Source of the DNA: Puccinellia tenuiflora
Taxonomy: Eukaryota; Streptophyta; Magnoliopsida; Poales; Poaceae
Direction: 5' to 3'
Length of the DNA: 64,000 nt
NCBI GenBank assembly: GCA_012064385.1
Contig: QRDG01000473.1
Location: 3,054,157 to 3,118,156, forward strand
Shown here piece after piece: positions 56,619 through 64,000 of this stretch. The notes beneath the pieces are model-generated. The model saw only the letters and a list, made by a program, of their open reading frames with translations. It had not been told where the DNA came from and did no database searches. The position numbers and the translations under genes are program-made. Positions within the stretch are counted from its first letter, which is position 1, and the number at the start of each line of letters is the position of its first letter.

Positions 56619-59088
56619 CAAGGTGGCGGTGGCATGGCCGCACCAAGCGTTCGTTGATTCTTGGTTCTCACTTATGCAGATAGGACTTGAGAAACTCAAA
56701 ATTGATATATCACTGGTCAAATCATGCAGGTAAATGTGATTAATTGGGTTTTTTCTTAAGCAAGATGTGGTTGGTTGTGGGGCTTGAGATGATTTTGTAT
56801 ATCAAAATGTACAAGGGAGCAATCAGCTTATTTCTTGGTTGGATATGCATACACAGGGTTTGCCCTAGCGCCGGATGGGTTGGTGGCTTGGATACAGGGC
56901 TGTCAAGAAATTCCATCATGCAGTTATTGAGAGAAGCATCAAAATGAAATGATGTGTTCGTTTGTGTACATCTAAATCAAAGTTTCTTAGTAAGTCCATA
57001 GAAGCACCTTCTGTAGCTCTGTCCCTGGGAATTCATTTACTTTCTATAGAGTCTGCACAAAAGTTCCTCCCAAATTCCTAGATGGCTTTATTTTCTTTCT
57101 TCCACGTAATTTAGAGGACCCTAGACAGCGGATCACAAAACTGTAGTGAAATTTAGACCGAACTCATTACAATTCAAAAAATTATTAGCATTTGTTCTGC
57201 TGTGTACATTGACTTGCATCCTATCACACTTGACATGTTCTACCATCCGAAAGTTTATGGTAAGCTCTCTCTAGAATGATACGAAGCTCAAATGTTTCAT
57301 AGAGCTACATATGTTATGCAAAGAAATGCTTCATGATCCAACACCAATTGTTGTTTATAGACAATTCTAAATTTGAAGCAATTTTAAGTTTGAATTAATA
57401 ATGAGGCTTTCTATATCTGAAACAACCATTTTTGTGGTTGCAATGTATCGCTCCTTGAATATATTTTAGATTCATTAATAATGGTAAGATGACTGAGATT
57501 TTCTCACTCTCAGTCTATCCACCAGATTAGTGTGGGGTCATTTTTTATTCATTCAAATTTGATTTCAATTTTTCATACTTTATAACTTAACTTCTGTTAA
57601 ATTGGAGTCAATATATGTCTAGCCGTTCTAGCTTATATTTAGCTATACATGCATTTCACGTGCTCGCTTACTAGCTAGCAAAAAGGATTTTATACTCTAT
57701 TTCCATACAATCTATTCATCCTTAACTGACAGGAATATTCACCAATGTAGCATCACAAGTTCTTTCAAGGAATCATTCAGAATCTTCATAGCATATGTAA
57801 AGTGTCAAACCCAAATTCCCCGTCCTTCCCATAGTGGAAGCCTCACTGAAAAAACTGAATCAATATAAATAAGAATATTAATAATGTCCAAATCTAAAAC
57901 TATTGCTTCTTGTATTGGTGCACAAACTGCAAGATTGAAAAGCTTCAATCATTATTTGATTCTGGGAATGTGAAAACTCAAAAGTTAATCTTTGGCTTGT
58001 TCATGACTTAAAATTGTGGCACCCTTCGTAGGTAGGTTCGTGGATAGGGAGTGATGTCTCTTATGCCAGTGTATTGATGAGAATGGTCTTGATGTTTCTT
58101 CATCTTTTTTGTTTTTTAAGATCTGCAATCCAGTTGCCAGCTCCAGCCGCGACTCCACCTTGTTCTCAGTACTGTTCTCTCTCCCTTTCCCTTCGCTACA
58201 AAAGTCTCTTCACCAAACGGAGTTTGTAGATAAACATACATCGAAAAGAGGTACACAATTATCAATCTTATGTTCTTCAATTATTTAGAGTCGGTTGGTT
58301 TGGAGTCAACGCATGGGGGTCATCCTAGAAAAAGAAATGTGTGGTGGTTGTTCTTCATTTATTATTTGATATCGATTCTACCTGAATGGACTTGTGTTTA
58401 ATGGAACCAGGGGGACATGACTTTTTTTTATTAAGCACGGATCCTCTGCCTACTCAGCAACCAGTGAGAACTCAGCTATTCTGATAGACACATTTACATT
58501 TAAAATTCAACTTTAAAGGGAGAGCTTCCTTGTTTTCACTTCGATACTTCTTTTAATATTGTTTGTATCATCCATCTAGGATTGTTGAGATGAAAACTGA
58601 TATTTTTGTGCTACTCCTGTCACTTATGGTATATTATAGTACGAGAACACCATATAAGAGAAGTTGATTATCATATTACAAAGACGAATGGTCCTACATC
58701 TGCTCACTGTTTGGTTTACAAAATTTAGATGCCTCTTTTCTCTCAGCAGACCTTGCAAAATAATTATAGAGAGGCCTTTGATATAGGAACCAGTAGCAAG
58801 CATGTCTAGACTTTTGAGAGTGCGCATTATTTGGGAATACTTTTGAGGTGTCTGCTACAAGCGCTCCAATTTAATGCTTAGTACACCCTGATGGATCCAG
58901 TTTATGTATATTGCATAGTACATCCTTTTAGCTTTAATAAACAAGGACGTTACCTCCACCCTCTTCACTACTCTGGGAAATCTTCAGGGTCAGCTGATAA
59001 ACAGAACTAATGTTTTGTTTCATGCAAGAGAATGAGACACCAAAATACCTTTTTCATCATATGAATGTTGCTCTGTAAAACTGATAAG
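56619..59088. other. Intergenic or intronic DNA
   Basis: No convincing exon, repeat family or RNA gene was recognised apart from the short repeat copy at 58,276-58,350. AT-rich, low-copy in appearance. Confidence 0.45.
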
Positions 59089-59093
59089 GGTGT

Positions 59094-61247
59094 TGAAAGT
59101 GCATGGTTGCCCCCATGTGTGGTTTTGGTAATTAATGACAATCTCTATGGACTAATGTTTGTATTGAGCTACTTGTAGGTGTGTCCATTTGCATTGCTTG
59201 ATCTCCATTTGTTGGAGTATTTGTTGATCAAGGCTAAGTGCGAGTTGATCAACACTCAAGGCCATGTGAAGATATGTTGAAGAGTGCCTCTCCCATATTG
59301 GTGTATGGGGAGCAATTTGTGAGTCTTCATCGAGCGGAGCGCAATCAAGAAAGGTGGTCCATCTTAAGAAGACAAAGATCGTCATCATCTAGCTCAAGTG
59401 GATTATGCGCAAGGCAAAGGTATGATCTTGATAGGTTTTCTATTTTACCGGTCTCATGATGTTAGTTGAGAGACCGGGTTATAGGATAGATGGCCGTACT
59501 ATCAAGAGGGGCTCTCGACCGAGTATCTTGATCGTATCGTTCGTGGAGAGCTCAAACCTTTGCATCCTTGACATCATCTTTATTGGTTCTTATTTGGCTC
59601 TTAACACGGTGTGGTCTTGGTGCTTGTCGTTCTTGTCATGACAAGTCCAAGTTCACCAAAAACGGTTTTCGTATGGGTCTCCTATTGCATTTTTGGTTTT
59701 GAAGGTTTATCGGTTCGTCTTTTATAAAGAGGTTTTACCTTTCTCCATTTAGTTTTATCCTCCCTTGTTGGACTATGATGTTTAGCTGTATATTCTTGTA
59801 GAGCTCGCTGTTACGATTCTAACGAGCGCAAGATCATCGAAAACGGAGTCCGGATGCGAAAGATATGCCCGCTTTCGTTTTGCTCTTTCTGCAGTTTTTC
59901 AGAGGGGCGGAAGTTCCGGCCCAAGCACCGGAACTTCCGGCCCATGTTTTCATCTGAGCTTTTTTTGGCTAAGTCCTTTCGGCGATTCTCTCTGGAGGGG
60001 TTCCGGAAATTTGCCCCGGAAGTTTCCCCCGGAAATTTCCGAGTGTCCGGAAATTCCGGTCCTTGGTCCGGAAGTTCCGGTCCAGGAAATTTTGGCTAAG
60101 TCGTTTTCGCGTTTTCTCTCTAGAGGGGGTCCGGAACTTTGGCCCGGAAGTTTTCCCCGGAAATTTCCGGGGCACCGGAAGTTCCGGCCCTTAACCCCGG
60201 AAGTTCCGGCCTCCCGTGGCTGCAACGGTCAGATTTTGGGGGAGGCTATAAATAGTCTCCTTCTTCCCCCAAGAGGGGGCTGCCCATTCTTTTCCTCTCT
60301 CCTCCATTGTTTGACCTCGAAAAAGCTTGGGTTTCTCTAAATCCCTCCAATGATTCTTGCCCATCTTTAGGGATTCAAGAGAGGAGATCTACGTTTCCAC
60401 TGAACAATCTCTCCTCTAAGTGAGGGGGGCCTAGTGGATCTAGTTCTTGGAGTTCTTTTGTTGTTCTCCTCTTTGTTCTTCCTCTCAAATCCCTCCTAGC
60501 ATTAGTGGCTTTGGTTGGATTTGGGAGTGAAGGACTTGACCACCTTGTGTGGTCTTGCCTTTTGCATTTGGTGCATAGGTTTGAGTTCCCCACGGTGATA
60601 CGTGAGATTGAAGTTCGAGAAGCTTGTTACTCTTGGGTGCATTGTGTTCCCAAGAGCTTGTGCCTCTTGGGTGCATTGTGTACCCTAGACGGTTGGTGGT
60701 GTCGTGAAAACTTCGAGTTGTGAAGCTTCGGGCAAGGTTTGGGAGCCCCCGATTGAGTTGTGGGTGTGTGCCCCAAGATCATTGTAAAGGCTCCGGATTC
60801 CGCCTTGAAGGATTCCGATAGTGGAAGGTTAATCTAATCCTTGGGGTGAGGTTCATCGGAGAATAGGGTGAGGCCTTTTGTGGCATCTTGAGTAGGTCTT
60901 TTGTGGCGAACTCAAACCCCTCCAACGAGACGTGCTCACTTAACAAGGACGAACTCGGGAATACATCCTCGTCTCCGCGTGCCTCGGTTATTTCTATACC
61001 CGAGCTCTTTACTTATGCAATTTACATTGTGATAGCCTTCGTGCTTAAAGGTTTATATCTTGCTATCACCTTGTTGTTTATCTTGCTTATCATAAGTTGT
61101 TGGTGCACATAGGTGAACCTAGTATATTAGGTTTTGTTGGCTTGTTAATTTAAACACCTAGTTTTATTACGCAATTATCAAGCCTATTTGTAAAAGTTTT
61201 AAATCGCCTATTCACCCCCCCTATAGGCGACATCGTTTGTCCTTTCA
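59094..61247 (+). mobile_element. Solo LTR (2,154 bp)
   Basis: The ends TGAAAG and CTTTCA are perfect inverse matches, flanked by the TSD GGTGT (59,089-59,093 and 61,248-61,252). There is one TATA box (CTATAAATAG, about 60,247) in plus orientation, no PBS, no coding region, and no second LTR copy inside. This is the product expected from recombination between two LTRs. The superfamily cannot be told from the LTR alone. Confidence 0.85.
59905..60212 (+). repeat. CCGGAAGTTCCGG motif array upstream of the LTR's TATA box
   Basis: More than ten copies of a palindromic core (CGGAAGTTCCGG, CCGGAACTTCCGG, CCGGAAATTTCCGG) are spread over about 300 bp. A roughly 100-bp unit beginning TTTTGGCTAAGTC (59,960 and 60,092) is itself duplicated. 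Position before the TATA box suggests U3 regulatory sites, as inference. Confidence 0.85.
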
Positions 61248-61252
61248 GGTGT

Positions 61253-62332
61253 GCTCTGCCAAGTTAAAACAGGAAAAGAGCATTCCTAAACCTTACTATT
61301 TGGAGATCTATCATGCAACCTCTATTTTTTCTACAATCTTTGGGTTGAGTTAAGCATGCCTTGATGACCGCACTTCAAATTGAGGTCTAGGTAACTTATT
61401 TGTTCATTCCATTGTGGTTACATGGTTTTCTTGTATAGTCTGTATTCCATATTTGAGAAAGGGTGTGTTGTACACTGAATTGCTTTGTACATAGAAGAAA
61501 AGTAATTTAGAATATTTCAGGTCTTGAGAAGATTTATGCCTTAGAATGAATATCTTGCGTGCTTCTTTTGTTAGCAGTGGAGGAACAACTGTGCGCGATG
61601 CTTGTTTATAGTTAATTGTCGCATAACGCATCCATGTAGAACCATGAGTATTTTACTGTTGGGGAGATTTGTTTGCGTTCTCATCTCTTGTGTAACCGAA
61701 AATAAATGTCTAACAGATATACGACTCAGTTTGAAGATTTTTTTCTGCGAAAAATAACTTCGAACAACTAAGTCGTAAATGTGTTTTAAGATTTAACATC
61801 AATTTTTCTTTCCAGGTACTTGAAATACAAAAGGTGGTAAGCCGAAATACTTGGCTACATCTGAAGATTTTCCTCAAAACATCAGCTCACCCTCCATTAT
61901 TGAGTCAGTGCCTAGAGCTAATACAACGTGGGAAACTATATCACAAGTGATTGTAGTAAATCATGTTATTTGTAGCCTCCATACTTGGATAATACACTTT
62001 ATTCTTCCTTGTTTAGGATATTTTTTTACCTAATACAATGAATTCAGAAGCATCAAACCTCTTTTTTTTCGAAAAATCGAAACACATCGAAATGGTACCA
62101 GCCGTACTTAATAATAGAAGGATTTGGCAGAAATATGTAAAATTGTCCCTCCTAAAAAATTATGTCACTAGAATATATTCAATTTATGTCTTATTGCTCA
62201 CACTGTCAGAATTTGGTCAATATGATGAGTTGCTGCATATTGTTTTCTGCTATTCATGGCCTACTTCTATGTGCACTCCATTTTCAGTGCTAAGCTGAGC
62301 TGCATGCTTAGAAGTGTTACACTAAGTAAGTT
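61253..62332. other. Intergenic DNA
   Basis: No gene or known repeat recognised. AT-rich. The solo LTR's target and the non-LTR insertion's target both lie in this segment's original sequence. Confidence 0.45.
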
Positions 62333-62344
62333 AAGATTTATGGC

Positions 62345-63277
62345 GGGGCAGGGCAAGCGTTGTCTCTCCAGCCTTATCTCTTTAGCTACAGTAGAGAGAG
62401 GCGAACCTCAGGTCCTGGTCCTCGCCGGCGATTCCGCCGCTCCCCTTCACCTCCGGTCGCCGTTTTCGGCACCGTGAGGTGTGGGGGAGCTCCGGTCCTT
62501 GTCGTGTATAGTTAGGTTTGCTTCTAGGTGTGTGTGTGTCCTCCCGACGAGATCGAGACGGTGGCGATGGCATCGGCGGTGTGGGCATGGTCCTCCCCCT
62601 CCTTTCCCCGTTCCGGCGTTGCCGGGGAGGTTGTGGAGGTGGTCCATCTGGCGCTCTTCTCCGATTTGTCTTCTCCGACCGGCCTTGGAGGTGGGGGGAG
62701 GAGGAGGTCGGTGTGGGAGCTCTGGTTCTTGGTGGTCCTGCTGCTTTTCTTCAGTGGGGCTTCTCCGGCCAGCCGTGGTGGCGAGGGGAGAGGCCTTCTG
62801 GGGGAGCTGCTGGAGCTTTTGGGGCGGTCGACGGCAGGCTCTGCTGGAGGTGTACCGCGACGTGAGGTTGGAGGCTGCTGCTGTGGCTGCTGGCGGTGTG
62901 CAGGAGAGGGGTCTGGCTTCTCCCGGCGGGATGGGATCCTGCCTTGGCCAGATCTGGAGCGGATGGTGCTTGGGGTGCGTCCCCGGCTTATTTCTGAATC
63001 GGCTTTCAAATCCACTTCCACGGAGGTGGTGGTTACTGCAGCTCGCTTATGCCTTAGGGCACGGAGCTCATCCTGCTCCTTGGATCGTCCTTTGGCATGT
63101 TGTGCTTCTCCTCGGGTGGCAATGACGGAGGATCTCGGCGTCCAGTGGCGAGGAGGTAGACGACGGGCGGATTCGGTGGTTTTGGCGATATCCTCTGCGT
63201 CTTTTTCGTCTTGTACTTGTTTTAGTGTCTGTAATGTTTTCCTCATTGTATGAATACAAGTATTTTCCGTTAAAAAA
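62345..63277 (+). mobile_element. Non-LTR retroposon copy (5'-truncated LINE-like)
   Basis: A TSD of at least 12 bp, AAGATTTATGGC, flanks it (62,333-62,344 and 63,278-63,289). The 3' end has a T-rich UTR and an A run after GTATTTTCCGTT. The 5' part is GC-rich. Long open frames on both strands exist but show no reverse transcriptase or other known domain, so only a 3' part of the parent or a non-autonomous form was copied. Confidence 0.85.
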
Positions 63278-63289
63278 AAGATTTATGGC

Positions 63290-64000
63290 TGAGTTGTATA
63301 TTAGAGATCAAGAGATAAAGCACCCTTATGCATTGTATATGTCGAAACCATATAGCGTTATATGGGATGTTCCTACCCTATAGTGAACCTTAACTAGCTA
63401 ACTTGGTCACTTGACATGATACGTAGTATGCATGGTTGTTCCTTATCGTGTAGTTCCTTGTGCTTGCCTGATACTCTAGATAATAGTATAATTCCAAGAT
63501 GTAAAAGACGCTTTATGTGAACAAGCCTCGTTATAGCACAATATGCTTCTAATTTCCCCATTCAAACAAGAACGGTCATTATTATTTATCCATAACAAAA
63601 CGGGCAGCAAAGCGCACCATTCCCTTCTAGTCTTACACTAAGAGAGCTAAAAACAAGCAATTAACCTTAACAGAGGTAATCAGCAAACCCTAAATAATCA
63701 CTTAGTTGACAAAAATATTGATAGCCCAATAACCTAAATATGCTTAACGCTAGTACATACATGTACTAATTTTCATATACATAAACTATGATTTCCAATT
63801 GGGTTTGCTATGCATGTGCGACTGCCTGCGAATTCACTAAAAAAAGGGTTCTCTTCGCGAAGGTAAACCCGCGCGCACTGTCGTGCCGACACGTGTCGGC
63901 CTCTCGTTCGTCGCGCGCGTCATCCTCCTCTGCGTGCTTGACATGTGTCGCTCTCTGATTGCGCTTCGCTTTTTCTTTTTTTGCAAAATATCTTTAAGAA
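63290..64000. other. Intergenic; possible promoter toward the right edge
   Basis: No gene recognised. 63,860-63,960 is rich in CG and contains CCGACACGTGTCGG (about 63,887), a palindrome with a G-box core CACGTG, plus a related GACATGTGTCG about 50 bp later. These could belong to a promoter of a gene beyond the window. Confidence 0.35.

Noticed and set aside
59094..61247. Complete small LTR element (TRIM) in place of a solo LTR
   Set aside because: No repeated terminal segment, PBS or polypurine tract was found inside.
62524..63246. 240-codon frames on both strands of the non-LTR copy
   Set aside because: They overlap opposite one another, with low-complexity composition and no reverse transcriptase motif.

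Overview
This is nuclear DNA of a grass, most likely a Pooideae (Triticeae-type) species. The evidence is large nested LTR retrotransposons, an Athila-type LTR that begins TGATACGTCTCC on the minus strand, several Stowaway MITEs with CTCCCTCC termini, a CACTA element, and one intron-containing plant auxin-biosynthesis gene. The species cannot be named from the sequence alone.

Positions 1-47,716 form a stack of insertions that can be unpicked from termini and target-site duplications (TSDs). The oldest layer is F, a minus-strand Athila-like element with its 5' LTR at 46,500-47,716. F is interrupted by a CACTA transposon (42,266-44,022, TSD ACA) and by D, a minus-strand gypsy element (5' LTR 41,653-42,123; leader and gag broken into pieces). 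D is interrupted by E (34,875-41,431, TSD GCGTG), by A (about 1,163-34,077), and by an unidentified LTR end G (1-403). A is a plus-strand element with no protein-coding capacity. B, a minus-strand gypsy element of the dual-RNase-H (Tat/RIRE2-like) type, sits inside A (2,505-31,556, TSD CTTGA). C, a minus-strand Tekay/Del-like chromovirus with 4.4-kb LTRs, sits inside B (12,918-27,692, TSD GTCGC). The deepest chain is therefore F > D > A > B > C.

B supplies a full but broken gag-protease-RT-RNase H-integrase set. Between its integrase and 3' LTR it also carries a seven-exon gene on the opposite strand, with a TATA-like box, a 5'-UTR intron, a 'putative gypsy type transposon' domain, a polyglutamine tract and coiled coils. 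A shares B's promoter core, R/U5 region, primer-binding site and first part of the leader, so it looks like a non-autonomous partner of B-type elements. E is odd: both of its outer ends are U5 ends of its LTR, in inverted orientation, yet it has a clean TSD.

Positions 47,717-64,000 are a low-copy, gene-bearing segment. The only clear host gene is a minus-strand, four-exon YUCCA-type flavin monooxygenase (52,145-53,561) with a one-base frameshift in its last exon. Around it are three complete small MITEs and one broken one, a fold-back repeat, a roughly 170-bp direct duplication, two non-LTR retroposon copies (one with a 12-bp TSD), and a solo LTR of 2,154 bp (59,094-61,247, TSD GGTGT) that carries an array of CCGGAAGTTCCGG-like motifs upstream of its TATA box. 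No rRNA, tRNA or CRISPR feature was seen. All retrotransposon genes appear disabled except that C is nearly intact.
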